Positions 1 through 6,502 of a stretch of 21,468 nt of DNA are shown here, one piece after another. How positions within the stretch are numbered: the stretch's first letter is position 1; every line of letters starts with the position of its first letter. Under the pieces are notes generated by a model. It had not been told where the DNA came from. It made no database searches and saw only the letters and a program-made list of their open reading frames with translations. This stretch comes from a virus, in the IMG/VR virus record IMGVR_UViG_3300046819_000128, positions 1 to 21,468 of that record. The stretch is one strand, 5' to 3'. The position numbers and the translations under genes are program-made.

Positions 1-127
1 GCGCTAGATAGTTATAGATATATATTAACAAGGCTAGGTCGCCAAGGGTGGGTTTAATAGGTGAGGTCGCTAAGGGTTGTTGCTGGTACTTTATATGTGA
101 AAGTCGCCAGCAACTTGGGGTTTTATT
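1..127. repeat. Left terminal inverted repeat, 127 bp
   Basis: Position k of the left end is complementary to position 21469-k without a mismatch from 1 to 127; position 128 is the first mismatch. Inside are two near-identical 13-mers, AGGTCGCCAAGGG (36-48) and AGGTCGCTAAGGG (64-76), a shorter relative AAGTCGCCAG (101-110), and a hairpin (79-114). The inner edge includes the stop codon of the neighbouring HNH gene. The length equals the largest k-mer used by common short-read assemblers, so the true repeat may continue outward. Whether it is a genome terminus or the edge of an internal inverted repeat cannot be told here. Confidence 0.93.
79..114. other. Hairpin inside the terminal repeat
   Basis: GTTGCTGG (79-86) pairs with CCAGCAAC (107-114). 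Within it ACTTT (88-92) pairs with AAAGT (100-104), leaving a small internal loop and a 7-nt apical loop. On the minus strand it begins 9 nt after the HNH stop codon, so it may terminate or stabilise that transcript, although no T-run follows in that direction. Read rightward, it is followed closely by TTTTATTT, so it could also stop transcription entering from outside. The same structure occurs at 21355-21390. Confidence 0.6.
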
Positions 128-644
128 TAGCAAATTCTTTATGTAATTCTAACCTAGTATTGGTAATCCATGCTATAGCTTCTTCCTTTCCCTCAGGAGT
201 TTGCTTAAATAATTTTCTATACATCTTTTTATTCGCAGTTACATGGGCGTACCAATGCGTATCTCCAACATATGAAAGACCTTTAATACCTGTCCTAGCT
301 TTAACAGCCCCTCCTTTATTCTGAGCATTTTCACATCTAGTAGCTTCTCTTAGATTATCCCATTTATTATTTAAAGCGTTACCATCTATATGGTCTATAA
401 AATTTGTAGGCCATTTTTTAGTCATGTAGAACCAAATCACTCTATGTAGTTTATAAGTCTTCTGAGCTATTTTAACTCTAGCATAAGCTTTACCATTGGC
501 TGTAGCACTTGTAGTAGAACCTAATATATCTCCGGCACTAACCCTATGATTATTTACTTTCCATCTAACCAGACCTGTATCTGGACAATAATCAATGAGT
601 TTCACTAAGTCTTCATGAAGTAAGCTATCTTGTTTTGTTTGCAT
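123..644 (-). CDS. HNH homing endonuclease with AP2 DNA-binding domain (type A)
   Basis: A 173-aa predicted free-standing nuclease. The HNH core is LHRVIW (His67), DHIDG (84-88) and NNKWDNLR (92-99), the pattern of phage HNH_3 proteins, which cut DNA through a His-metal finger. Residues about 117-170 (GIKGLSY, WYAHV) resemble the AP2 DNA-binding domain often attached to these enzymes. I chose the ATG at 644 because AGGTG lies 5 nt upstream; the longer frame from a TTG at 692 would begin inside a GGTCGCCAA repeat. The gene runs outward and stops at the inner edge of the terminal repeat. Such genes usually spread by cutting alleles that lack them. It resembles the HNH gene at 18141-18626 in domain order. 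Confidence 0.85.
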   Translation of the reverse strand: MQTKQDSLLHEDLVKLIDYCPDTGLVRWKVNNHRVSAGDILGSTTSATANGKAYARVKIAQKTYKLHRVIWFYMTKKWPTNFIDHIDGNALNNKWDNLREATRCENAQNKGGAVKARTGIKGLSYVGDTHWYAHVTANKKMYRKLFKQTPEGKEEAIAWITNTRLELHKEFAK

Positions 645-682
645 ATACGCACCTATCAGAAAAAATAACACCTTAACATTAA

Positions 683-692
683 AGGTCGCCAA
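683..692. repeat. Extra copy of the terminal GGTCGCCAA motif
   Basis: AGGTCGCCAA occurs here in the same orientation as the three copies in the left terminal repeat. It lies upstream of the outward HNH gene, 39 to 48 nt before its start codon, and next to a TTGAC on the minus strand (699-695). A role as operator or protein-binding site is inferred only from the repetition. Confidence 0.45.
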
Positions 693-744
693 AAGTCAAG
701 CACACTACCTATCTCAACAAAATTTAACTAAAGCATAAAATAAT

Positions 745-772
745 TTGCACATATCTTAAAAAGCTGTATAAT
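745..772 (+). promoter_or_regulatory. Sigma70-like promoter (TTGCAC-16-TATAAT)
   Basis: TTGCAC at 745-750 and a perfect TATAAT at 767-772 are separated by 16 bp, about 61 nt before the start of the gene at 834. The same arrangement recurs at 6164-6191 and, more weakly, at 12631-12658, which suggests one promoter class recognised by host RNA polymerase. Transcription should start near 779. Confidence 0.8.
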
Positions 773-833
773 GGACTCATCGTTAGGCAGTCACCTAGCG
801 GTTAAATTAACAATCTAATTAGAGGACTCTATC

Positions 834-1367
834 ATGTCAGACGTACAAGCAAAAGAACAAACTATCGTAACTATGGAAGACGGTCAAGTTAAAAACTTCG
901 GTGTTTCAGGTCGTTTACTATCCAGCGAACGTATTACAGAAACTGGTGTGGAAGTTGTTTTCCATATCGTTGACGGTACTCAAGTTACTTATTCACACGA
1001 TGTAGAAGGTTTAGACGACTTTACTGCACAAGCTTTAGCGTTTGGTTTCTCTACTAAAGTAAAAGCATCTACCGCTGGTGTTAAAGTAGAAGACATTAAA
1101 TCAGTTATCGAAGGTAAATTAGCTGAATTTGAAGCTGGTGTATGGGCTACTAGAGGTTCTAACGGTGAAAGCTTAACTCCATTAACTCAGCTACAAACTG
1201 CTTATGCTAATGCACATAATATTGATGTTGCAGGTAGTGAAGGTATTGCTAAAGTAAATGCTATCTTTGCCGCATTAACTAAAGAAGCTAAACAAGCTTT
1301 GTATGGTGAGAAAGCAATTAAGATTGAAATTGCTAAGTTGAAACTAGCGGCGGCTGAAGCTATGTAA
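834..1367 (+). CDS. Conserved phage protein of unknown function, separate transcription unit
   Basis: A 177-aa soluble, mildly acidic protein. The first ~60 residues look beta-rich (TVTMEDGQVKNFGVSGR, then VVFHIVDGTQVTY). The remainder is probably helical, with GVWATRG near 101-107 and an Ala/Lys-rich end. From memory this resembles a family of phage hypothetical proteins with a TxTDGRVVEF-like start and a later GEW-R segment; I know no function for them. AGAGGA 7 nt upstream of the ATG is a good SD. It has its own strong promoter and a clear terminator, stands opposite to both neighbours, and uses codons (GGT, CGT, GAA) that look tuned for high expression. I infer an abundant product. Confidence 0.8.
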   Translation: MSDVQAKEQTIVTMEDGQVKNFGVSGRLLSSERITETGVEVVFHIVDGTQVTYSHDVEGLDDFTAQALAFGFSTKVKASTAGVKVEDIKSVIEGKLAEFEAGVWATRGSNGESLTPLTQLQTAYANAHNIDVAGSEGIAKVNAIFAALTKEAKQALYGEKAIKIEIAKLKLAAAEAM

Positions 1368-1393
1368 GCTAAGAACTTAATGTTCTAAGAAGA

Positions 1394-1417
1394 GGGCGGC
1401 TAACTACCGCCCTTTTT
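1394..1417 (+). terminator. Rho-independent terminator
   Basis: GGGCGG (1394-1399) pairs with CCGCCC (1407-1412) around a 7-nt loop, followed at once by five T (1413-1417). It lies 27 nt after the stop of the gene at 834-1367. The T-run is on the plus strand only, so it mainly ends the rightward transcript. Confidence 0.88.
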
Positions 1418-1429
1418 AATGTCTGTAAG

Positions 1430-1591
1430 TTATTTAAAAATCTTACCTAAGAAATTAAATAGTAAAGAGTTTAAACCGTCTACTTCTCCTCTACTTATAA
1501 TAATTACTCCACCAAACAGCATTATGAAAGGAATTATCACTACGCATAGTAATAGTTCTAACAAGTATTGAAAGCGTTTTAAATAAATCAT
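1430..1591 (-). CDS. Small single-span membrane protein
   Basis: A 53-aa frame. It begins MIYLKRFQYL, continues with a hydrophobic stretch at about residues 10-32 rich in Leu, Val, Ile and Phe and interrupted by one Pro and two Gly, and ends in a polar tail closing FLGKIFK. The basic start suggests an N-in orientation. Its ATG overlaps the TGA of the upstream gene as ATGA (1588-1591), which implies translational coupling, and AGGTGAG lies just upstream. It is the last gene of the leftward operon. A holin-like or host-membrane role is possible, because a cell-wall hydrolase is encoded in the same operon, but nothing in the sequence proves it. Confidence 0.7.
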   Translation of the reverse strand: MIYLKRFQYLLELLLCVVIIPFIMLFGGVIIISRGEVDGLNSLLFNFLGKIFK

Positions 1592-1836
1592 TTCTCACCT
1601 CTAGGTAATGCAGTTACCTGCTGTAAAGTAGCAAATAGTTTATTCTCTAAGTCAAGTAAAGCATCACTTACATTCTCAAAATAGCTACCTCTTACTTTAA
1701 ATTCTACACCCTCTTGAGGAGTAAATAGTTCTATATAAGCGTACCATACTAATGTTCCCATATAAATAGACTTCTGATAACTAAGAGTTATCTCACCATA
1801 CCTTTCTAACTCCTTTAATCTATCTTCCATTGTCAT
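1588..1836 (-). CDS. Hypothetical phage protein, 82 aa
   Basis: I do not recognise the family. The protein starts with a charged helix (MTMEDRLKELERYGEI), has an aromatic middle (LVWYAYIELF) and ends in another helical stretch (SDALLDLENKLFATLQQ). No signal peptide or membrane span is visible. Start and stop both overlap neighbours as ATGA, so it is translated in a chain with the 54-aa gene before it and the 53-aa membrane protein after it. AGGTGG upstream of the ATG serves as SD. Confidence 0.7.
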   Translation of the reverse strand: MTMEDRLKELERYGEITLSYQKSIYMGTLVWYAYIELFTPQEGVEFKVRGSYFENVSDALLDLENKLFATLQQVTALPRGEK

Positions 1837-1997
1837 TTGCCACCTACCTTATATAATTGTCTACCTTTAGCATAAGTATCAGCTATAGTAGCTCTAGCTT
1901 CTTGTTGTGATAAGGCTAAAGGGTCTTTCTTATCCTGACCGATAATAAAACCCTTCATCCAGTTACTTTTCTTTCTTTTCTTAGTTGGTTTACTCAT
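1833..1997 (-). CDS. Hypothetical small basic protein, 54 aa
   Basis: A short frame starting MSKPTKKRKKSNWMKG and ending RQLYKVGGK. The very basic N-terminus could bind nucleic acid; the middle (LALSQQEARATIADTYAKG) looks helical. It overlaps the end of the upstream gene by 8 nt, and its TGA overlaps the next ATG as ATGA, so it fills what would otherwise be the only hole in this operon. No close SD is visible, so translation probably depends on coupling. Function unknown. Confidence 0.65.
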   Translation of the reverse strand: MSKPTKKRKKSNWMKGFIIGQDKKDPLALSQQEARATIADTYAKGRQLYKVGGK

Positions 1998-2394
1998 GCT
2001 TTGTAAAACTAAGTAAAGCTTCTAAGTGTAGTTCTGCGGCTTCTCTGGTTTTATGTAGGAAACCTAGTTTAAACCATCTATTGTCTGTTGTATTATCTGA
2101 AAAGAAATAACTTTCTACTGTGTTATTTGTTAAAAATGTAATATAGTATTTATCCCCTAAACTTGGTTTAACCCTAATAGGTTCAGGAACTTCATACCCG
2201 TTGATATTAATAGTTCTAGGTTTGACTTCCCAATTTGTCAAACAAACATCTACTACGCACCCGGCAGGTTGGTAATAAGCTCCAGTTGCAACTAAAGTAG
2301 CTCCATCAAATCTTAGAGTTACATCCTTATAATATATATCAACTAAAGTTTCTCCAGCTAGTAACGCTTCTAATACTTCTCTATGATTTAACAC
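1990..2394 (-). CDS. Small phage protein of the RxEVLxALxxG family
   Basis: 134 aa from a GTG start. I prefer GTG at 2394 to the ATG at 2430 because GAGGAG sits 6 nt before it, the upstream gene stops one base earlier, and the start then gives LNHREVLEALLAGETL, matching the neighbouring paralogue's LTRKEVLQALADGKTI. The middle contains WEVKP, the counterpart of the WRIKP signature. The C-terminal half (GDKYYITFL, then KTREAAELHLEALL) adds a small strand-helix unit. Such proteins are common in phage early regions and have no known function that I can state. Confidence 0.7.
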   Translation of the reverse strand: MLNHREVLEALLAGETLVDIYYKDVTLRFDGATLVATGAYYQPAGCVVDVCLTNWEVKPRTININGYEVPEPIRVKPSLGDKYYITFLTNNTVESYFFSDNTTDNRWFKLGFLHKTREAAELHLEALLSFTKHE

Positions 2395-2395
2395 T

Positions 2396-2863
2396 TTATT
2401 CTCCTCGTAGGAATTGTTCAATTTCTTCATTAGTTAGTGGTGTGGCGTAGCCCCACTTAACACCATTGCGGTCTATGTAATCCACATAACGACCCACCAT
2501 AATCTTTGTGATGCACGCTATATTAATTTTAAGTTCTGGGTTTCTATCACTTATCCAACATAAAATACCTTGTTCTGGTATGTTCTCGTACCATTTAGGT
2601 GGTTTTGGTTTAATACGCCAGTCAAAGTTATTAAAGCTATCTGATTTTAACGGTAAGTAATTAGTATGGTCTAAAGGTCTGTAATCAGCCCATCTAGGAT
2701 TTTTAAGTTCTATAGTTTTACCATCAGCTAATGCCTGTAATACTTCTTTTCTTGTCAAACTCATAATATCCTCTTTATGTTTATTGAAATGTTCTTTAGC
2801 TAAATGACTATGGTAGTCATAACTTAGAGGCTCCCACCCTTGTAGTACTTCTGACAAACTCAT
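2396..2863 (-). CDS. Small phage protein of the RxEVLxALxxG / WRIKP family
   Basis: 155 aa from the ATG at 2863 (TAGGAA 7 nt upstream), or 122 aa from an in-frame ATG at 2764 that has an even better SD, AGAGGA. The shorter form starts exactly at the conserved family core, MSLTRKEVLQALADGKTIEL. It contains FDWRIKPKPPKWYENIP and then a segment (ILCWISDRN, LTNEEIEQFL) similar to the end of the protein encoded at 7673-8530 (ILCRVGDDKN, LTLEEVTNYI). Both starts may be used. Function unknown; the paralogy links this operon to the rightward one. Confidence 0.7.
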   Translation of the reverse strand: MSLSEVLQGWEPLSYDYHSHLAKEHFNKHKEDIMSLTRKEVLQALADGKTIELKNPRWADYRPLDHTNYLPLKSDSFNNFDWRIKPKPPKWYENIPEQGILCWISDRNPELKINIACITKIMVGRYVDYIDRNGVKWGYATPLTNEEIEQFLRGE

Positions 2864-2871
2864 AGCTGTTC

Positions 2872-3213
2872 CTAATAAAAACAAAGTTTCTCACTTCTAA
2901 TTACTTTAAAATTAGTCTTATATCTCTTACCCATAGTACATTCATTAAAGAAATATCTACCAGTTACCATAGGTTTCTTTAACTCTTTAACGGCTATAGG
3001 TTTAAGACCTTCCAAGAGCTTTCTATTTACTTTAGTATTCTTTCCATCCCACATCCAAGAGTAGGACTTCTTTACCTTCATACTTTTGCAAATAGAAAAC
3101 CCTTCTTGACTAGCTCTTTCAATAGCTACATCAGCTACTAAAGCCTTAGTATAGTTACTCTGATTAAGAGCTTCCATATACATTATTAACGATAAACAGG
3201 CTATAGAACCCAT
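2872..3213 (-). CDS. Probable SleB-like cell-wall hydrolase
   Basis: The 113-aa protein keeps the outline of the SleB / Hydrolase_2 family (lytic enzymes acting on peptidoglycan). LIMYMEALNQSNYTKALVAD places Glu14 where the family has its catalytic Glu in YxEA, followed by a VAxVxxxR-like segment (VADVAIERA), a conserved-looking Cys (SICKSM), YSWMWDG for QFSW, TGRYFF for the HYH region, and a C-terminal Tyr. Its length is about one domain. A short hydrophobic N-terminus (IACLSLIMY) could be part of the fold rather than a signal. AGGAGA precedes the ATG. Finding it beside replication genes is unusual. The match is from memory and the sequence is divergent. Confidence 0.55.
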   Translation of the reverse strand: MGSIACLSLIMYMEALNQSNYTKALVADVAIERASQEGFSICKSMKVKKSYSWMWDGKNTKVNRKLLEGLKPIAVKELKKPMVTGRYFFNECTMGKRYKTNFKVIRSEKLCFY

Positions 3214-3277
3214 GTTATTCTCCTATATTTACCACTTCCTTGTGGTTATAACCCAGTTCCTTAGATAGGTCAAGTTA

Positions 3278-4744
3278 TTAATTACTAGCAGTCTTATCCC
3301 ATAGTTCGGTTAGCTCTCTTACATTGTCGAAAATATCATAGACATTAGAAGGTAGAGTTAGCTGGTACTTGGCTCTGGTCATAGCTACATATAGTAGATT
3401 CAAGGTTTGATTATCTTTCAGCAGTTTAACTAGGTCATCAATACCACCTTCCTCTGTTTCCCGTAACATATCCATATCTAAAGTAACTGAATCATATTCT
3501 AAACCTTTGCTACGGTGGGCTGTAACAATAGTAAACTTACCTTCAGCAGGTGTTTCAGCAAGTACACCTTTAATAGCAACTATATTACCATGAGTACCTC
3601 TACCTTGTGACATTTTAAAAGATAACATAGCTAGTCGTTTTAGGTCTGGGTTACGTTCTGCTTCTGTAGCAAAGTCACCTATAGTATTAAACCTACGCAA
3701 TTCAGCATTAGGGAATTTAGGCTTTGACCCACTACCTAGAGCAGATAAATGATAAAGTTTAGACCATAAATCTTGTAAATCAGCTACTACATGGACTTTA
3801 TAGTTCTCTTGAACAGCCGCAAGTAGATAGTCAATAATAGAAGCGTTAGTTCTAACAATAATAGCACTTGTTTTAACTGGTTTAACCTCAGCCTTACCTA
3901 TAATTGGCCTATCATTACCAGCAATAGAGGTAAGTTTAGTAGCTAACTCAGCTATTTCTGGTGTAAAGCGGAAACTCTCAGTCAAATACAAGCGTTTAAA
4001 TGTATCTGGAATACCATCAAAAGCATTAACTGCACCACGCCACTCATAAATAGACTGGTAACTGTCACCTACCATAATTAACTGACTGTTAGTCTGGTTA
4101 TAGAATATATCTAAGGTAACTGGGTTAGAGTCCTGTGCCTCATCTAAATAGATAACCTCATAGTCTTCTAAATTAGGATTACTTAACTGATACATTTTCA
4201 AATAAACATCATGGGTCATGTTTACAGTACTTGTCTTAGTTGTAACTGCCGCCCAAGCTTGAAGAACTAAAGGTAAATAATAGTCATAACTAGCTCTATC
4301 ATGTTCTAGGAAAGCATAAGTAAACTCACCTAGAGCTAAACTATCCGACTGACAGAAAGCTTTTATAATATCCAGAACTTTAAATATAGTTTCTAGTTGT
4401 TTGTCTTCTGTTAGGTAATCTAACTGCTCACCATATAGCTCTACAAACTGTTTAGTATCAAAGAAACCAGATACCTTCTTGTACATCTTCTCTGGTGCAA
4501 TGATAGTAGCATAAGCTAGAGAATGTAAAGTCCTACACTCTACCCAAGAAGGGAATTTAGTCTTAGCTTCTTCTGCTATGGACTTGTTAAAGGCTATATA
4601 AAGTGATTTACGCTGTAGTTTATCTGCTATAAGTGTGCAAGTAGTTGTCTTAGCTGCACCAGCGAAGGCTGAAATAGCTAGGTTACTGCCTTTACTAGCT
4701 TCTAATACGATTTGTTCTTGTTCTAAAGTAGGTTTAATTGCCAT
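3278..4744 (-). CDS. UvrD/Rep-like SF1A DNA helicase
   Basis: A 488-aa motor with all SF1 motifs in order: Walker A AGAAKTTT (Lys32); Walker B YLDEAQD; motif III MVGDSYQSIYEWRGA; motif IV FRFTPEIAELA; motif V VTAHRSKGLEYD; motif VI LLYVAMTRAKYQL. This is the UvrD/PcrA/FBH1 type, which moves 3' to 5' on ssDNA. It is shorter than bacterial UvrD (about 720 aa), as expected for phage versions with reduced accessory subdomains. Walker A has Ala where the usual AGxGKT has Gly. It overlaps the gene before it by 11 nt; GGAG lies 9 nt before the ATG. Probable roles are fork unwinding or recombination control. The rightward operon encodes a second SF1 helicase of a different type. Confidence 0.92.
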   Translation of the reverse strand: MAIKPTLEQEQIVLEASKGSNLAISAFAGAAKTTTCTLIADKLQRKSLYIAFNKSIAEEAKTKFPSWVECRTLHSLAYATIIAPEKMYKKVSGFFDTKQFVELYGEQLDYLTEDKQLETIFKVLDIIKAFCQSDSLALGEFTYAFLEHDRASYDYYLPLVLQAWAAVTTKTSTVNMTHDVYLKMYQLSNPNLEDYEVIYLDEAQDSNPVTLDIFYNQTNSQLIMVGDSYQSIYEWRGAVNAFDGIPDTFKRLYLTESFRFTPEIAELATKLTSIAGNDRPIIGKAEVKPVKTSAIIVRTNASIIDYLLAAVQENYKVHVVADLQDLWSKLYHLSALGSGSKPKFPNAELRRFNTIGDFATEAERNPDLKRLAMLSFKMSQGRGTHGNIVAIKGVLAETPAEGKFTIVTAHRSKGLEYDSVTLDMDMLRETEEGGIDDLVKLLKDNQTLNLLYVAMTRAKYQLTLPSNVYDIFDNVRELTELWDKTASN

Positions 4745-5015
4745 TGTTGTTCTCCAAATAAAGTTTATGTAATCTGTTAATTTCGTTTAAGATACTTTGA
4801 TAGCCATTGTATCTTTTAGGTTTTTTACTTAAATTAGTTTCTACAACATCCATCTTAGCTGTGGATGCCCAAATATCTATTTTAAAGTCTGGGTATCTAC
4901 AGTAACAATGATAGATACAAGTGCTAGTAACAGTAAAGCCAAGCTCTGTTAGATAGTCAAAGAACATATCGGTTCGGTCAGCTTTATCTGCTTTATTAAT
5001 ATCTGCTATATTCAT
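4734..5015 (-). CDS. Hypothetical phage protein, 93 aa
   Basis: Not recognised. The N-terminal half has an acidic-basic helix (ADINKADKADRTDMFFDYL) and a strand-rich stretch with three Cys and aromatics (TCIYHCYCRYPDFKIDIWAS). The C-terminus (QSILNEINRLHKLYLENNN) is helical. The CxxCxC arrangement is too short to call a zinc site. It overlaps the helicase start by 11 nt, so the two are probably co-translated, and an AGG overlaps the stop of the upstream gene. Confidence 0.65.
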   Translation of the reverse strand: MNIADINKADKADRTDMFFDYLTELGFTVTSTCIYHCYCRYPDFKIDIWASTAKMDVVETNLSKKPKRYNGYQSILNEINRLHKLYLENNNGN

Positions 5016-5021
5016 AAATAC

Positions 5022-5300
5022 CTATAATTCAATGTAACTGTTTTCTAAAGTAATTTCGATAAACTTAGCTAAGTCTTTATGCTTAGTAGTGGTTTTACTG
5101 GCTTGAACAACCTGTTCAATATACTCATCTCTAAAGTGTATCTGCTCTCTAAGTCTTTCTTCTATTCTATCAAAAGCTTTTACCTCTTTCTCTAGCTCAA
5201 TAATCTTAAAAGCCGCTTCTTCAAGTAGTTTTCTAACTGGTTCTGGTAAGTCAACGTACTTAACAATCTCTTCTAAAGAGTAGTTTGATGGAATGTTCAT
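5022..5300 (-). CDS. Hypothetical coiled-coil protein, 92 aa
   Basis: Mostly helical. From about residue 20 to 65 it carries heptad-like Leu/Ile/Val spacing in a highly charged segment (EEAAFKIIELEKEVKAFDRI, then ERLREQIHFRDEYIEQVV), typical of a short coiled coil and probably a dimer. No catalytic motif is visible. It starts one base after the upstream stop, with AGG 9 nt before the ATG, and sits mid-operon. Confidence 0.65.
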   Translation of the reverse strand: MNIPSNYSLEEIVKYVDLPEPVRKLLEEAAFKIIELEKEVKAFDRIEERLREQIHFRDEYIEQVVQASKTTTKHKDLAKFIEITLENSYIEL

Positions 5301-5301
5301 C

Positions 5302-5631
5302 TTATTTACCTACAATTGTTAGTAATTCATTAAACTCTTCTTCGGTAACTCTAACTGCATTATGTGAGCTACAGAACTGTGTTAGTTGTTTACTTATTGT
5401 AGCAGAATACTTTTTAGAAGTAACTTTCCATTCACTATAAGCAGTACTATAAATACCAACAATAGTTCTATACGATACTAACAAACTAACGCTGTAATAC
5501 TTGCGGCTATAACTATCAAAAGCATTAGGATAACTTGAACAGTCAACTTTAAACAGTTGTTGACTTCCTATTTGTTCAATAGCTTTTAAAGGTAAACCAA
5601 ATTGTAAAGCAACATCTTTTCTAGTAGTCAT
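5302..5631 (-). CDS. Hypothetical phage protein, 109 aa
   Basis: Not recognised. Rich in Ser, Tyr and Val, with alternating patterns suggesting a beta fold (KYYSVSLLVSYRTIVGIYST), and a short helical C-terminus (TEEEFNELLTIVG). The N-terminus (TTRKDVALQFGLPLKAIEQI) could be a small helical DNA-contact unit, but no clear helix-turn-helix is seen. GAGGG 8 nt upstream supports the ATG. The downstream gene starts one base after its stop. Confidence 0.65.
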   Translation of the reverse strand: MTTRKDVALQFGLPLKAIEQIGSQQLFKVDCSSYPNAFDSYSRKYYSVSLLVSYRTIVGIYSTAYSEWKVTSKKYSATISKQLTQFCSSHNAVRVTEEEFNELLTIVGK

Positions 5632-5645
5632 TATAATACCCTCTT

Positions 5646-5972
5646 TTAGTTATAGTCGTTTAAGTTATCAAAGTGTTCCCAACAAGCGGCATCCATTATG
5701 TCTATCTGTTCTTTGGTTAATAACTTATCTAAAGCTTTAATTTGTTTACTGTTTAAAGTAACAACAGAATCATCTATAAAAGTTACTTCAGCAACTAGAA
5801 TATCTCCTTCTTCTAAGTCTGGAAACTCTGCCGGATAATCCCAAGTAGCTGGTTGATAACTCCCTGCTATCTGGAATTCGAACTCTATATATAGTTCTAC
5901 AGCTTCTAGGGGAATACAAAGTAACTGTTGTACTTTGTTATCTTGTAATTCAAATACTACTGATGTTTTCAT
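5646..5972 (-). CDS. Hypothetical acidic protein, first gene of the leftward operon
   Basis: 108 aa and strongly acidic (many Asp/Glu; ends HFDNLNDYN). It begins with strands (MKTSVVFELQDNKVQQLLC), has an acidic middle (PAEFPDLEEGDILVAEVTF) and a helical C-terminus (KQIKALDKLLTKEQIDIM). Being acidic, small and first behind the early control region, it could be a DNA mimic or host-interaction protein, but that is only a guess from position and charge. AAGG and AGG lie just upstream of the ATG. Confidence 0.65.
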   Translation of the reverse strand: MKTSVVFELQDNKVQQLLCIPLEAVELYIEFEFQIAGSYQPATWDYPAEFPDLEEGDILVAEVTFIDDSVVTLNSKQIKALDKLLTKEQIDIMDAACWEHFDNLNDYN

Positions 5973-6270
5973 ACCTATACCTTGTAAAGTAGTTTACTGG
6001 AAATTGAAACGGCAAAAATATTGCTTTGTTTCTGTTTTCAGATTTTACAGGATATTATAGAATTTTACAATCATTTATTTATACTTATTTATAATGCAAA
6101 ATTTAAGCTTATAGCTGTTTAAAATTTTATTATCAATAATCAGCTTTTATTTAAATTTAACGCTTGCAATCGTTTCACAATAGATTATAATGACGCTCAA
6201 TTGCTGGAAACGGCAAGCGACAACGGCCAGTAAATTGGCTTGCCTAAACTTAGTTACCAAGGGTGATAAA
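5973..6270. promoter_or_regulatory. Divergent control region, A+T-rich; candidate origin
   Basis: This non-coding stretch separates the leftward operon (start 5972) from the rightward operon (start 6271). It holds a plus-strand promoter at 6164-6191; a minus-strand TATAAT (6059-6054) with no good -35; ATTTTACA direct repeats 20 bp apart flanking that -10 (6042-6049, 6062-6069); a near-tandem TTATTTATA pair (6075-6083, 6085-6093) overlapping a plus-strand TATAAT (6090-6095); and GAAACGGCAA at 6006-6015 and 6207-6216. About 6060-6165 is almost pure A+T, as expected of a DNA-unwinding element. The origin role is inferred only. Confidence 0.65.
6164..6191 (+). promoter_or_regulatory. Sigma70-like promoter of the rightward operon (TTGCAA-16-TATAAT)
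   Basis: TTGCAA at 6164-6169 and TATAAT at 6186-6191 are 16 bp apart. Transcription should start near 6198, giving a leader of about 73 nt before the ATG at 6271. The leader has GGCAAGC (6212-6218) able to pair with GCTTGCC (6238-6244), and a shorter hairpin GCCA/TGGC (6226-6229, 6236-6239) that shares bases 6238-6239 with it, so only one can form at a time. Confidence 0.8.
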
Positions 6271-6501
6271 ATGATTACTTTAACTACTGACAAATATACT
6301 TTAATATCTAAGAACTATAAACTACAGTCTAGTAAAGTTACTAAGATTTCTGAAGAACATTATAACAACTACCTAGGTAGTGTGAACTTTATGAAGTCTT
6401 TAGGTGGCAAAGAGAAAGTAGTTAAGAATGGTAATACTACTGTTCTAACATCTATTAGCCCTGATAAGTCGATTAAAGTAGTTAGAACATTTGAGGTGTA
6501 A
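6271..6501 (+). CDS. Hypothetical phage protein, 76 aa, first rightward gene
   Basis: Not recognised. Starts MITLTTDKYTLISKNYKL; polar and lysine-rich, with a strand-like end (TTVLTSISPDKSIKVVRTF). The ATG at 6271 has AGGGTG 6 nt upstream; the frame is open further upstream, but that part precedes the predicted transcript start. As the first gene after a strong promoter it is likely made early and in quantity. The next ATG follows its stop by one base. Confidence 0.65.
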   Translation: MITLTTDKYTLISKNYKLQSSKVTKISEEHYNNYLGSVNFMKSLGGKEKVVKNGNTTVLTSISPDKSIKVVRTFEV

Positions 6502-6502
6502 T

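Noticed and set aside
61-324. Plus-strand frame of 87 aa at the left end
   Set aside because: It lies antisense to the HNH gene and spans the terminal repeat; the protein is low in plausible motifs and starts with a GTG in the repeat.
645-692. Longer start (TTG at 692) for the left HNH gene
   Set aside because: The added 16 residues include part of the GGTCGCCAA repeat and lack an SD; the ATG at 644 has one.
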